DNA of 64,000 bases from Granulicella sp. L46 (GTDB taxonomy: Bacteria; Acidobacteriota; Terriglobia; Terriglobales; Acidobacteriaceae): the NCBI RefSeq assembly GCF_009765785.1, contig NZ_LMUT01000003.1:129292-193291 (forward strand). The letters run 5' to 3'. This document shows positions 23,966 through 33,626 of the stretch, piece by piece. Each line of letters opens with the position of its first letter. The stretch's first letter is position 1. A program made the translations under genes and the position numbers. Below the pieces are notes generated by a model. The model had not been told where the DNA came from. It made no database searches and saw only the letters and a list, made by a program, of their open reading frames with translations.

Positions 23966-24254
23966 GTCGCCTTTATCGATCCCTCGCGATTTGAGGGTTG
24001 GAGCACCAGCGTCGAAGAGACCAAGTCCATGGAATCAGATCGTACTTTCCGACATCTCTGTACATCGGGAGCAAACACCAGAGTGGAGCTTCTTCTTTCC
24101 GTCAGAGGATCCCGAAGATCTGGCCGGCTCCCTGGAGGCTGCATACAATCGATGCGAAGTGCGACACGACGCCGCCGATGCAGGACAAGTCAATGGAGCG
24201 TTGTCCCGAATGACGGCAGGAATTCGCACACACCTACTGAGATATCATGAATAG
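23966..24254 (+). pseudogene. Relic of a GT4 family glycosyltransferase (C-terminal part)
   Basis: Two frames together spell a GT4 C-terminus: from 23966 a frame reads IDPSRFEGWSTSVEETKSM, and after a shift near 24030 the frame ending at 24254 continues NQIVLSDISVHREQTP and FFPSEDPEDLAGSLEAAY. These are the nucleotide-sugar E-x7-E region and the following strand of retaining GT4 enzymes. The N-terminal domain is absent and the frames are out of phase by what looks like a two-base loss. Confidence 0.7.
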
Positions 24255-24329
24255 GATGTCAGAGAATCGAATCCTCTCCTAGTCCGAGGAGAACTGCTCC
24301 CGCGAACGGAGTATCCATCAGGAGCCGCA

Positions 24330-25115
24330 ATGCAACTCGATCATGCATCCACATCTGGCGGCAAACGGCTCTCGACACCGATGAGGCCGGATTGTCCTCT
24401 CTTTACGGTGGTCACCGTTGTCTTCAACGGCGAAAAGGAGTTGGAGACAAGCATACTTAGCGTACTGAACCAGAGTTATAAGAATGTCGAATATATCATC
24501 ATCGACGGCGGATCAACTGACGGGACACTCGACATACTCCGCCGGTATGAAGACGCGATCGATTACTGGATCAGCGAGCCGGACAATGGAATTTACGATG
24601 CAATGAATAAGGCAATTCGCCTCGCTCGCGGTAAGTGGGTGTACTTCCTTGGGTCTGATGACACTTTGCGCAATTGCCTGGAAATAGTGGCCGAATACCT
24701 CAAGGATGAGCGGATCATCTATTTTGGCACTGTTTACGCCCCAGGGCTAAAAGCAATAACTCAGACCCCCGTGCGACCATGGCAACTGCTACGCCGCAAC
24801 ATCTGCCAGCAGGCTATATTTTATCCTCGTGCATTGTTCGAATGGCGCGAGTTTAATATAAGGTACCGGATACTTGCCGATTGGGAGTTTAACATGCGAT
24901 GTTACTCTAACCCGCACTTCAGTTTCCAGTACATACCTGTAGTGGTTGCAAATTATAACAATCTCACCGGGATCAGTTCAGTTTGTACTGATGAACAATT
25001 TATACTCGATCAGGCCGATATCATTCGTGAGTGCTTGCCCCCGGCGTGCTATGTATGGCATCGGATGAAAGGATTAGCCCATCTAGCGATAGACGGTGTT
25101 CAGGGGAAGCGATGA
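24330..25115 (+). CDS. Glycosyltransferase family 2
   Basis: GT-A enzyme of 261 aa, inverting, cytoplasmic face. TVVTVVFNGEKELETSILSVLNQSYKNVEYIIIDGGSTDGT is the UDP-sugar start of the fold; SEPDNGIYDAMNKA and the metal motif SDD in FLGSDDTLR follow; late DWEFNMR is the usual acceptor-side ED/W region. AGGAG precedes the ATG by 6 bases. Stop overlaps the ATG of the polymerase gene. Confidence 0.88.
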   Translation: MQLDHASTSGGKRLSTPMRPDCPLFTVVTVVFNGEKELETSILSVLNQSYKNVEYIIIDGGSTDGTLDILRRYEDAIDYWISEPDNGIYDAMNKAIRLARGKWVYFLGSDDTLRNCLEIVAEYLKDERIIYFGTVYAPGLKAITQTPVRPWQLLRRNICQQAIFYPRALFEWREFNIRYRILADWEFNMRCYSNPHFSFQYIPVVVANYNNLTGISSVCTDEQFILDQADIIRECLPPACYVWHRMKGLAHLAIDGVQGKR

Positions 25116-26461
25116 CGTATCTTGAGTATTTTGCATCGGTTGGCGAAGCTCCGGGCACTTATTTTTTGATAATGATCGTCACTATTGCTTGCTACATATT
25201 TATCTTGCGCAAGCAATTTTACTCTATTTTCGATCCCCTATTTTACGCGACCGTGTTTGGCGCCTTTGCCGCAACCTGTCCCGTGTTTCTCTGGTGGCGT
25301 GGTCTAATCGACACAAGATATTTTATTCAGTTTTTGTGCACCGAATGCGCCTTTTTTATCGGACTTCTTTTATTTAAACCTATCAATTTCAATAAGCTAA
25401 ACATTCGAGCTGTCGAGGGAGGCGGACAGAGACGGTTTCTTAATGCATTATATATGGTCTCTGCAACTACTTTCATTCTGACACAAGCGGTTAGCTATGC
25501 CACTCTCGGTATTCCTTTTCTCTCAGACAGCCGCCTTTCATACTATGCTGCGGGCGGCGGGATAGGCGCCTTGGGTCATATCATTGGTGTAACCTGGTCT
25601 TTTAGCGGCTACCTATTGATATATCGCCTTGCCCGCAACACTGAGACTGGACAACGAATTCATTTATCCGACATATTTGTAGGAGTCGCACTGCTTACGT
25701 CGGTAGCTTTGTCTGGCAGTAGGTCTGGACTCATACAGGTCATCTTCTTGATCTTCTATTCCCGATTCATGCTTAAGGGGAGGCGGTCAGGTGCAATAGC
25801 TGAAAAGTTTTTAGGGCGGTTACAAAAAACTATCATGATCGCTGCGGTAGTCGGAGCAATCCTCATCGTTAGCGTGAAAGCAGGAGGGGGCACTATTGAT
25901 GGGTCAATTTTCGTACTGCTCCAACGGCTTGCAGTTAACGGCGATGTGTTCTTTATGGCATATCCGACGCACATCATTGACACTCTTTCTCCTAGAGGAG
26001 CATTCCTTGCTCTCTTTGGCAGTGTACTTGCCATGTTCCGCCTAGTCCCTCCAGCAAGCTTGCCAGAGCCCCTGGGGTTTCAGATCTTTCGCGCTGTTTA
26101 CGGCTCTGTTGATTTTGTGGGGCCCAACCCCAGACACAACGTATTTGGAGTTGTCTATCTTGGGGTTTTCGGCGCCACGCTCTATTCGCTAATGCTCGGC
26201 ATGATGGTTGGTTTCGTTCGCAATCGTATCCCGAGGTTCGTACGCAGTGGCAGCGCGATTGAACCACTATATGTGTTCTTGGCTATCTCATGTGTAGCGG
26301 CTCTGACTGATATCGGGGTGTTAATGATGGATATTGGAAGCGTAATACTCGTTGCCCCCTTTCTCTACGCCGCCGCAGCGATCCTGAGCCTTGCAGTTCC
26401 TCCGAGTTTGTTCACTTTACGGCACCTGTCCCTGCAATCGACATTATCAAAGGATTCGTAA
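25112..26461 (+). CDS. O-antigen/exopolysaccharide polymerase (Wzy-like)
   Basis: Integral membrane protein of 449 aa with about eleven hydrophobic segments and a large polar loop, the layout of Wzy polymerases (O-antigen polymerase, oligosaccharide repeat unit polymerase type). A GSRSGLIQV segment in the middle matches the conserved loop seen in several of them. Start at 25112 (ATGA overlap with the GT2 stop) replaces the longer frame to 25031. Wzy sequences diverge strongly, so assignment rests on topology and locus. Confidence 0.75.
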   Translation: MTYLEYFASVGEAPGTYFLIMIVTIACYIFILRKQFYSIFDPLFYATVFGAFAATCPVFLWWRGLIDTRYFIQFLCTECAFFIGLLLFKPINFNKLNIRAVEGGGQRRFLNALYMVSATTFILTQAVSYATLGIPFLSDSRLSYYAAGGGIGALGHIIGVTWSFSGYLLIYRLARNTETGQRIHLSDIFVGVALLTSVALSGSRSGLIQVIFLIFYSRFMLKGRRSGAIAEKFLGRLQKTIMIAAVVGAILIVSVKAGGGTIDGSIFVLLQRLAVNGDVFFMAYPTHIIDTLSPRGAFLALFGSVLAMFRLVPPASLPEPLGFQIFRAVYGSVDFVGPNPRHNVFGVVYLGVFGATLYSLMLGMMVGFVRNRIPRFVRSGSAIEPLYVFLAISCVAALTDIGVLMMDIGSVILVAPFLYAAAAILSLAVPPSLFTLRHLSLQSTLSKDS

Positions 26462-26742
26462 TGTGCTCAAGGTTTTTGGACTGACAGCGCTACTCAAGGA
26501 AGCGCGGGCAACCGATGGCTCTATGCCCGGGATTCAAAGGGCCCAAAGAAGCAGGGGGCAGCCATATTCGATAAGCCAAGACGCAGACTTATGTTTTAAT
26601 TAGGAAGCGCTTAGGGGCGCGTAACGAGAGAGTATTCAGAGATTCGCTTGGAAGCGAGATCTCGGTTAGTCCATCAGGGCGGCCCTCACCTCAAGGCTGC
26701 CGGACGCTGCGACCTAACATTTCCAAGCCACACAACTCAGTC
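26462..26742. other. Non-coding gap in the EPS locus
   Basis: No supported gene. A short frame (26391-26603) continues out of the polymerase gene in another phase, without a ribosome site. Base use is like the surrounding locus. Confidence 0.5.
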
Positions 26743-27687
26743 ATGAAAATCCTTGCGATTGTCGTCCGCTACAAAACGCCTATTGAGCAATCGCACACGC
26801 TTCGGAGTTTGTCGGAGGCATTCTCATCCGAGCCTGAACTGCTTGGCAATTATGACGTCCTATTGTGGGACAACAGCCCTATGCGACTTGAGAATCCACA
26901 GCTTAGTTTTCCCTTCCAGTACAACTTTTCAGATCAAAACGTCGGAGTCGCGGGAGCCTATAACAGGGCGTTGGCACATGCCGAATCGATCGGTACTCCA
27001 TGGCTTTTGCTCTTGGATCAGGACACCATCGTGACGGCGCATTATCTCCGACGCATGCTGGGATACGCCAAGGAAGTTGAGAGCGACCAGAGCATCGCAA
27101 CAATCGTACCCTTCGTCCGCTCTCATGACTCTCTGTTTTCGCCACGGAAGCTTGGGCGGTTCATTCGCAGTCATGTGATCCCCCGGTCAGTCTCCGGGAT
27201 CTACCGGAAGGAAGCGTATGCGGCAAACAGCGGAACTGTGATGCGAGTATCCGCTTTACGCGCGGTCGACGGATACAGCCAGGAATTCTGGCTTGATTTT
27301 TCCGACATCTACATCTTTCATGCGCTCTATCGGCACGGGAAATATATGTACATTGCTGGTGATGTGGAATTGTCTCATTCTCTTGCGAGCATGAATTTCG
27401 ATCAAGAGGTGGGCTTGGAGCGCTACCGCAGTTTTCTCGCAGCCGAAAACGCCTATGTCGTACAGTATCGCTCCAGTCTGGCAAACCTGGCCCAGACCTT
27501 CTGGCTTGCAGGTCGAGTAGTGAGGCAATACCAGCGTTATAACAATAAACAATTTGCTAGAATCACGATGAATTTTCTGGGACAAAGAATCTTCTGGTCG
27601 AAATCCTCCTGTCTCGCAAACTGGAAGGATATCCTCCGAAAGGGCCGCAGCATTCCAGCCATCGCCGAGGGCAAAGTTATTGGATAA
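26743..27687 (+). CDS. Glycosyltransferase family 2 (rhamnosyltransferase-like)
   Basis: 314 aa GT-A enzyme of the type that includes RfbF/WbbL-like rhamnosyltransferases. IVVRYKTPIEQSHTLRSL opens the fold, VLLWDNSP replaces the usual NxS loop, SDQNVGVAGAYNRAL follows, and LLLDQDT is the metal motif. A later SGTVMRVSALRAVDGYSQEFWLDFSDIYIFHAL gives the acceptor side. With rmlABCD downstream, rhamnose transfer is plausible but inferred. Confidence 0.82.
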   Translation: MKILAIVVRYKTPIEQSHTLRSLSEAFSSEPELLGNYDVLLWDNSPMRLENPQLSFPFQYNFSDQNVGVAGAYNRALAHAESIGTPWLLLLDQDTIVTAHYLRRMLGYAKEVESDQSIATIVPFVRSHDSLFSPRKLGRFIRSHVIPRSVSGIYRKEAYAANSGTVMRVSALRAVDGYSQEFWLDFSDIYIFHALYRHGKYMYIAGDVELSHSLASMNFDQEVGLERYRSFLAAENAYVVQYRSSLANLAQTFWLAGRVVRQYQRYNNKQFARITMNFLGQRIFWSKSSCLANWKDILRKGRSIPAIAEGKVIG

Positions 27688-27983
27688 TAGTTGCGTTTGG
27701 GATGCCAACTATCCCAACACTGTCCAGAGTCTGTCTTATCCATCGTTGTGGTATTGCGTTCAAATAGAACAACTATGATTGAAGTTTCAGCAATGCCGTG
27801 ATCACGGCGGAGTTTTTGGGGTTGCACGACGGTATATTCTCGTCGTCCGGCAAGTTGGTACTGCTCCTTTAGGTTGCGACGATCAATGAAAGACTTTGAG
27901 AGCTATTCTGCCGGCCCGCGGTGTGAACACACCTTAGTCTATTATTCTTGTGCTTGTAGGACCACGGACGTGGAAGGTCTATC
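27688..27983. other. Non-coding gap in the EPS locus
   Basis: About 296 bases with no supported gene, hairpin terminator or repeat; a short minus-strand frame (27869-28138) runs into the next gene's antisense and was dismissed. Confidence 0.45.
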
Positions 27984-29303
27984 ATGTCTTGCCGGCAAAC
28001 AATGCAGACTGAAGGATGGCGGAAAACGGTGCTGAAAGCGGCTCTAAAAAGTGTGATGAGGACAGGAATCCTACCTCGACTTCTAATAGCACGCGTTAAG
28101 ATCCTCAGGAGTTTGGGTAAATTGCCGAAGTTACGCATAGCACCCTCGGCGACGATTCAACGCATCTTCTTCTCGTTTCCATATCATAGCGTTGGCGATT
28201 TGATCCTTTCTCTAACGCTAGTGGATCGCATCCATGAGCTTTGGCCGGAAGCGCAGATTGATGTCGCTGTGGGGGTCTCAATGGGGGCAATCGTCGAGGA
28301 GATTCCATATGTGAGCCGGACCTTCAGGCTGACGAGGTCACGGTTTCGACAATCTTGGTTTGCAGCTTACGCCGAATTGTCCAATGCAACTAAACTGTTC
28401 CGGGCTGAGATCGCTGATACCGTCTACGACCTAGCGGTTGCGCCGCGGTGGAACTCTGCTGATTCGATCTACTCGGCCTATTTGGCCTACCTTACTGGTG
28501 CTCCCATCCGTTGCGGGTATTCCGAAAGCTCTGGTGGTGGCTCAGTCGGGATTGATCGCTTCTATACTATCGCCGCTCAAGGGGGAGCGAACGAGCATGA
28601 GACTGTGCGGTATACGCGGGTTTTGAGCCGTTGCGGCTTGGAGCCGGGGAGCGGGGTCCACTTTGCTCAAAATCCGATTCGTGCCTTAGAGTCAATTGTG
28701 GAGCACCGCAAGGCTCGGGGGGTGAAAATGTCTGCCCCCGTCGAGGGGAAGTATGTTGTGTTCTCGCCTGGGGCGACTAATCCTCGGAGGATGTGGCCGA
28801 TAACGCGGTTCGCAGCGATTGGTCGCGCACTTGAGGAGAGATTCGGACTCAGCGTGATCGTAGTTGGTGGACCTGGGGACATAAGGCTCTGCCAGCAGTT
28901 GGCGGATGCCGTGGGCAAGAGCGCCTATTCGACGGCAGGCAAGACCGATCCTGTTCAGATGTTGGATCTTATTGCGGATGCGGTATTGTTTTTGGGGAAT
29001 GACTCCGGTCCAGCTCATATTGCCGGTGGCTTGGGTGTCAGAACGATTGTGATCAGTCCTTTTCCTTCGTCCTGCACGGTGGATCACACCAATTCGCCGC
29101 TACGTTTTCGGCCTGCCGGGCCTCGGGTGCACGTGCTGCAACCGACAGCTCCCATGGCTCCCTGTTTCCCAACCTGTCAGCAGAATACACAGCACTGCAT
29201 TCTGCAAGTCTCGATAGAAGATGTTCAGACAGTGTTGGATAGCCTGGTCACCGATAAGTCTGAGTTCGCTTCCGACCACCAACGGCCTCTTTCCGTGTCA
29301 TAG
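27984..29303 (+). CDS. Glycosyltransferase family 9 (heptosyltransferase-like)
   Basis: Second GT9 member of the locus, 439 aa. FFSFPYHSVGDLILSLTLVDRIHELWPEAQIDVAV is the first Rossmann unit; the donor domain shows YVVFSPGATNPRRMWPITRFAAIG, VIVVGGPGD and FLGNDSGPAHIAGGLGVRTIVI, the classical GT9 signature. Late PCFPTCQQNTQHCIL has three cysteines, similar to the Cys-rich tail of the enzyme at 22664 and perhaps structural. GGAAGG lies 7 bases before the ATG. Confidence 0.82.
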   Translation: MSCRQTMQTEGWRKTVLKAALKSVMRTGILPRLLIARVKILRSLGKLPKLRIAPSATIQRIFFSFPYHSVGDLILSLTLVDRIHELWPEAQIDVAVGVSMGAIVEEIPYVSRTFRLTRSRFRQSWFAAYAELSNATKLFRAEIADTVYDLAVAPRWNSADSIYSAYLAYLTGAPIRCGYSESSGGGSVGIDRFYTIAAQGGANEHETVRYTRVLSRCGLEPGSGVHFAQNPIRALESIVEHRKARGVKMSAPVEGKYVVFSPGATNPRRMWPITRFAAIGRALEERFGLSVIVVGGPGDIRLCQQLADAVGKSAYSTAGKTDPVQMLDLIADAVLFLGNDSGPAHIAGGLGVRTIVISPFPSSCTVDHTNSPLRFRPAGPRVHVLQPTAPMAPCFPTCQQNTQHCILQVSIEDVQTVLDSLVTDKSEFASDHQRPLSVS

Positions 29304-29519
29304 CGTAAGAGGATTTGCAGTGTTGCCAGCTCCGACGCAGTGATCGAGCATGCCTTTGCGAACCACAGAATTTGCCCGGATCACGGAACCTCTCGCGATT
29401 TGAACATTAGACGTAATGAGTGTGTCGGCCCCCGCAAGAGATGTTTCTGAAGGCAGACCTGACTTCATAGGCTCGCAGCAGATCATCGAGTTTTTACACT
29501 TGATGCCGTATTCCCACAT
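29298..29519 (-). pseudogene. Relic of a hexapeptide-repeat acetyltransferase (C-terminal part)
   Basis: On the minus strand the frame reads NVQIARGSVIRANSVVRKG and ends GAGNTANPLTL. This is the last left-handed beta-helix turn and tail (usually VxAGNPAxPL) of WcaF/CatB-like acetyltransferases. The upstream coils are missing and no ribosome site is present. Orientation is opposite to the locus. Confidence 0.55.
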
Positions 29520-29581
29520 TCAGCAGAAAATCACCCGATACTGCGCCCGCACTTCGGCCTTCACGCATCGGGATAAACCAG

Positions 29582-29717
29582 GACTACAGTCTCCTCGCAA
29601 TGGGTGGAGGGACCGTCAAATGCAGAGCCTATCGCGCTAATTGATCAACTCGGTTTGTCCGGACGCGTGAAGTTCATCCCTCGCGCAAGTGACGCGTGTG
29701 AGGTTGTCAGCAAGTAG
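29582..29717 (+). pseudogene. Relic of a second GT4 glycosyltransferase (middle part)
   Basis: The frame from 29604 reads ALIDQLGLSGRVKFIPRAS and stops at 29717, matching the segment that follows the G-x-GP loop in GT4 enzymes. The preceding GG-rich bit (DYSLLAMGGG, from 29582) lies in another phase. Neither N- nor C-terminal domains are present. Confidence 0.55.
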
Positions 29718-29776
29718 CGTGGGCACATTTCCGAATCTGCAATCGATAGACTAAGCTACACAAGGGAGATATCTCG

Positions 29777-30931
29777 GTGTCGGTTGATAAAGTATTGATT
29801 ACTGGCGGCCTTGGATTTATTGGCGGTGAAGTTGCCAAACGGCTGGTGGAGATCGGCCAAAGAGTCGTTCTATTCGATAATCTAAGCCCGCAAATTCACG
29901 GGGCCGTTCCCAATCTCTCCTCGTTGTCGCTGCTCAGAAGCACTGATGTAGAAGTCTTTCGTGGCGACGTCTGCAGACCCTGTGATTGGGAGGTGGCGCT
30001 CTCGGACGTCAAGTGCGTTATCCATCTTGCGGCTGAAACTGGTACCGCTCAATCCATGTACGAGATTTCACGATACACAGAGACCAATGTCGGCGGCACA
30101 GCCTTTTTGCTTAATTATTTGGCTAATCATAAACACAACGTTGCTAAGATCATCCTTGCTTCGTCGCGGTCCGTGTATGGCGAAGGCGCATATCTATGTG
30201 CCTGCTGCGGTCTGGTCTATCCATCCATGCGTTCGGAAGAAATGTTTCGCAGCAAACGATGGCAACCCGCATGTCCAACCTGCAACGGCCCGATCGTCGC
30301 AACCGCGACGCCCGAAGAGGCAAGAACATCTCCTGCCTCAATTTACGCGGCCACGAAGCTGGCGCAAGAGGACTTGGTACGGATCGCCACCAAGGCGCTT
30401 GGAATTCCCGCCGTCATCTTCCGATTTCAGAATGTGTATGGCGAAGGCCAGTCACTGAAAAATCCGTATACCGGCATTCTGTCAATTTTCTCTAACCAGT
30501 TGCGGAGCGGCGTGACGATCAATCTCTATGAAGACGGCCAGGAAAGCAGAGACTTCATCCATGTTTCAGACGTCGCGCGCGCGGTATTCCTCGGCGTAAC
30601 CGGGGACGGCGCTGACGGGAGCACGTTGAATGTAGGATCCGGTCGGGCGACCACTGTGGAGCGGATTGCTCTCTTACTAAGGGAGAGGTTTGGATCTGAG
30701 ACCCAGCCTCTCGTATCCGGCCAGTATCGTTTGGGCGATATTCGCCACGGGTATGCCGATACGGCTGCCATTTACGAACAACTGGGGTTTGCTCCTGAGA
30801 TCTCTTTGGAACAAGGGCTAGATCGCTTTGTAGCTTGGGTAAAACAGCAAGCGCCGGAACCGGATCGGCTCAATGCTGTCACGGAGGAACTGATATCCCG
30901 GGGGCTGTATGGTGGGACATGCCGCAACTAA
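29777..30931 (+). CDS. NAD-dependent sugar epimerase with zinc-ribbon insert (dTDP-rhamnose 4-epimerase-like)
   Basis: Extended SDR of 384 aa: LITGGLGFIGGEVAKRL nucleotide loop, IHLAAETGTAQS, the SSRSVYGEG active-site strand and YAATKLAQE (Tyr-x3-Lys). Between the serine strand and the Tyr-Lys helix is an insert of about 45 residues with CACC and CPTC pairs (about residues 141-175), probably binding zinc. Known of the family: this arrangement occurs in a branch including proposed dTDP-L-rhamnose 4-epimerases that yield 6-deoxy-L-talose. Rml genes are downstream, which fits. GTG start with GGGAG 8 bases upstream. Confidence 0.8.
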   Translation: MSVDKVLITGGLGFIGGEVAKRLVEIGQRVVLFDNLSPQIHGAVPNLSSLSLLRSTDVEVFRGDVCRPCDWEVALSDVKCVIHLAAETGTAQSMYEISRYTETNVGGTAFLLNYLANHKHNVAKIILASSRSVYGEGAYLCACCGLVYPSMRSEEMFRSKRWQPACPTCNGPIVATATPEEARTSPASIYAATKLAQEDLVRIATKALGIPAVIFRFQNVYGEGQSLKNPYTGILSIFSNQLRSGVTINLYEDGQESRDFIHVSDVARAVFLGVTGDGADGSTLNVGSGRATTVERIALLLRERFGSETQPLVSGQYRLGDIRHGYADTAAIYEQLGFAPEISLEQGLDRFVAWVKQQAPEPDRLNAVTEELISRGLYGGTCRN

Positions 30932-31458
30932 GACAGCTCCTATCTAGCGACCTCAAGCGCCAGTATGTACAGGAGGGTAAAGCTGATGCTTCTCCAACTT
31001 TCTTCCAGTTCATTTGCCGATTGCCCCATCCCCGGTTTTTACCGATCGTATTGTGCCGTATGAGTCGATCTGCGATGCTGCAGGGCATCCCGATACTGCC
31101 CAAAATGTTCACGTATATCAATATCGTGGTATTCGGCATGGAAATCACACCGCTTTGCGAAATTGGGCCTGGGGTCTTTTTCCCCCATACCTCGGGGATT
31201 GTGATTGGCGCCCGCCGGCTCGGCAGCAATGTGACGGTATTTCAGGGTGTCACGCTGGGTAGCAAAGAACTGGATATGGGGTTTGAGCCGGCTCTACGGC
31301 CCGAGGTCGGGGATAACGTCGTGTTGGGATCCGGCTGCAAGGTACTCGGCGGCATTCGAATCGGCGACAATGTAACTGTTGGAGCCAATTCTGTGGTGTT
31401 GAATTCAGTCGAACCAAACGGCACAGTGGTCGGGATTCCAGCTCGGAGAATCACCTAG
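30919..31458 (+). CDS. Serine acetyltransferase-like hexapeptide acetyltransferase
   Basis: 179 aa, left-handed beta-helix. After a helical N-terminal part (about residues 1-65) hexapeptide repeats run from about 75, with PHTSGIVIGARRLGSNVTVFQGVTLG and later VGDNVVLGSGCKVLGGIRIGDNVTVGANSVVLNS. The histidine in PHTSG suits the catalytic His of CysE-type enzymes, but the N-terminal domain is shorter than in CysE, so a sugar O-acetyltransferase is likelier. The ATG at 30919 overlaps the epimerase stop. Confidence 0.8.
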   Translation: MPQLRQLLSSDLKRQYVQEGKADASPTFFQFICRLPHPRFLPIVLCRMSRSAMLQGIPILPKMFTYINIVVFGMEITPLCEIGPGVFFPHTSGIVIGARRLGSNVTVFQGVTLGSKELDMGFEPALRPEVGDNVVLGSGCKVLGGIRIGDNVTVGANSVVLNSVEPNGTVVGIPARRIT

Positions 31459-31475
31459 TTCGCGGAGAGCACACA

Positions 31476-32465
31476 ATGATCGGGGATTATGCAATGGAGG
31501 GTGCGTCAGTGGTCGAGCTTAAATCAGTCAAAGCTATGGAGAGCGGCTTGCTTGATTTGACGATCATCATTCCGAACTACAACACACAAGAATTACTTTA
31601 TCAATGCCTCCAATCTATTTATGAAAACACGTGTGGGATTACCTTCGAAGTCTTTTGTATTGATGACAACTCGAGCGATGGCAGCGCCGACATGGTGGAG
31701 TCGTTCTTCCCGCAGGTAATTTTGGTGCGCAACCGTACTGGGCAATATTATGCGAAGAACAATAATCGTGGCTTGAAGGAATCCAAGGCGCGTTATGCGT
31801 GTCTGCTTAACAGCGATACCAAACTCTTAGGAAACACCTTTCAGCAACTTGTGGATTTCATGGATGCGCATCCGGAGGCTGCAGCGTGCGGTCCGACGCT
31901 TCTGAATCCCGATATCACAGTTCAGTCCTGCATACGACGGTTTGCCGGCAGCGGCACGATGATTCTGCAAGGGTTAAACATGCATAAGTTTTTCCCTCGT
32001 GGCAAAGTCGCACGAGAATACTATTCCATCAACTTCGATTACGAGAAGGAGCAGGTTGTCGATAGTATCGGGACTACGGCGTATGTTATACGCCGGTCGA
32101 CTTGGGAGCAGGCAGGCATGTTGGATGAACGCTTTCCGCACTTCCAGGTAGATCTTGCCTATAACCTGATGCTCAAGCGTGCAGGCCTAAGAGTCTTCTA
32201 CACTCCTTGCGCCAAGGTGATTCACTATGGCAGTCAGAGCGTGAATCAACAGCCCAAGAAAAAAATCATCGAGCTTCACCGCGCTCTGGCGGACTTTAGT
32301 GACTTCTACAATTACTTTGGAACAAGTTGGCTAGTAAAGAAGGTAGTTCGTGTAGCCCTGAGAATCCGTTGCTGGATCAAGCTTCTTGAATTTCAGCTTG
32401 GCTCCGACAAGCGAGTAATCAAGGGTCCAGGTGCGCCTCCGCTGAAGCGAAGTGATCTACACTAA
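31476..32465 (+). CDS. Glycosyltransferase family 2 (WbbL-like)
   Basis: 329 aa GT-A enzyme. LTIIIPNYNTQELLYQCLQSIYENTCG begins the catalytic fold about 28 residues in; IDDNSSDGSADM, NRGLKESKARYACLLNSDT (metal motif NSDT region) and the long acceptor part YVIRRSTWEQAGMLDERFPHFQVDLAYNLMLKRAG follow, as in rhamnosyl/fucosyl transferases of the WbbL group. A basic tail may touch the membrane. An inner ATG at 31494 is also possible. Confidence 0.86.
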   Translation: MIGDYAMEGASVVELKSVKAMESGLLDLTIIIPNYNTQELLYQCLQSIYENTCGITFEVFCIDDNSSDGSADMVESFFPQVILVRNRTGQYYAKNNNRGLKESKARYACLLNSDTKLLGNTFQQLVDFMDAHPEAAACGPTLLNPDITVQSCIRRFAGSGTMILQGLNMHKFFPRGKVAREYYSINFDYEKEQVVDSIGTTAYVIRRSTWEQAGMLDERFPHFQVDLAYNLMLKRAGLRVFYTPCAKVIHYGSQSVNQQPKKKIIELHRALADFSDFYNYFGTSWLVKKVVRVALRIRCWIKLLEFQLGSDKRVIKGPGAPPLKRSDLH

Positions 32466-32537
32466 CCAACCGATGCAGTTGATTGGATTCATCCTATGCT
32501 GCTCGCAAGTACGAAAGTGAGGCAGTCGTATATGTTG

Positions 32538-33626
32538 ATGAACACTGGGATCCTGGTTACAGGGGGAGCAGGGTTTATTGGGTCGAATTTTGTGCTGCAT
32601 TGGATTCTGGCTGGCAAGGGACGGGTTGTCAATGTGGATGCGTTGACGTATGCGAGCAACCTTGGGAACCTGGCTTCTATTGAGGGGGACCCGGACCATG
32701 TGTTCGTGCATGGAAACATCTGTGATGCGGAGTTGATGGCCAGGACGCTTGCGGAGCATCGGCCTCGGGCTATTGTTCATTTCGCGGCGGAGAGTCATGT
32801 GGATCGGTCGATTATGGGGCCGGATGCCTTTCTGAAGACAAATATCGATGGGACGTTCACCTTGCTGCAGGCGGCGCGGGCGTATGTGGCAACGCTGACC
32901 GAAGAGGAGCGCGAGGCGTTTCGGTTCGTGCATGTTTCTACAGACGAGGTGTATGGGACGCTTGGGCCGGGAGATCCGGCTTTCTCGGAGACGACGCCGT
33001 ATGCTCCGAATAGCCCATATGCCGCTTCGAAGGCCGCTTCCGACTTCCTGGGGCGCGCTTGGTTTCATACCTACAAGCTTCCGGTGTTGATAACCAACTG
33101 CTCGAATAACTATGGGCCTTATCAGTTCCCCGAGAAATTAATTCCGCTGATCATCACGCATGCCCTGACGGGCAAGCCGCTACCGATCTATGGGGACGGG
33201 CTGCAGATTCGCGATTGGCTGTTTGTTACGGACCATTGCAAGGCGATCGTTGAGGTGCTCGAGAAGGGTGTGGTTGGGGAGACGTACAACATCGGGGGGA
33301 ATAACCAGCGCAGCAACCTGGAGGTGGTGAAGACGATCTGTTCCCTGCTGGATGAGCTGATGCCGGAGTCGCCCTACACGCCGCATGCGCAACTTATTAC
33401 CTATGTGAAGGATCGGCCAGGCCATGATCGGCGGTATGCAATTGATGCGACGAAGATTGGGCGGGAGTTGGGGTGGAAACCCGAGGAAAGTTTTGAGACA
33501 GGCATGCGTAAGACGATCCAGTGGTACCTGTCGAATGCGGAGTGGATCGAGTCAGTGACGGGGGCGGCCTATCAGGAGTGGGTGACGAAGAACTACACTG
33601 ACCGCAAGCAAAAGGCGGAGGGCTGA
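32538..33626 (+). CDS. rmlB: dTDP-glucose 4,6-dehydratase
   Basis: Second enzyme of dTDP-L-rhamnose synthesis; 362 aa. [14 protein letters not shown] binds [17 protein letters not shown] and VSTDEVYG carry the family's active-site Asp-Glu pair, and [15 protein letters not shown] has the Tyr-x3-Lys. The start at 32538 restores the usual N-terminus; the frame extends to 32496 without added conservation. It ends one base into the ATG of rmlA, so translation is coupled. GC content rises sharply here compared with the preceding 10 kb. Confidence 0.94.
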   Translation: MNTGILVTGGAGFIGSNFVLHWILAGKGRVVNVDALTYASNLGNLASIEGDPDHVFVHGNICDAELMARTLAEHRPRAIVHFAAESHVDRSIMGPDAFLKTNIDGTFTLLQAARAYVATLTEEEREAFRFVHVSTDEVYGTLGPGDPAFSETTPYAPNSPYAASKAASDFLGRAWFHTYKLPVLITNCSNNYGPYQFPEKLIPLIITHALTGKPLPIYGDGLQIRDWLFVTDHCKAIVEVLEKGVVGETYNIGGNNQRSNLEVVKTICSLLDELMPESPYTPHAQLITYVKDRPGHDRRYAIDATKIGRELGWKPEESFETGMRKTIQWYLSNAEWIESVTGAAYQEWVTKNYTDRKQKAEG

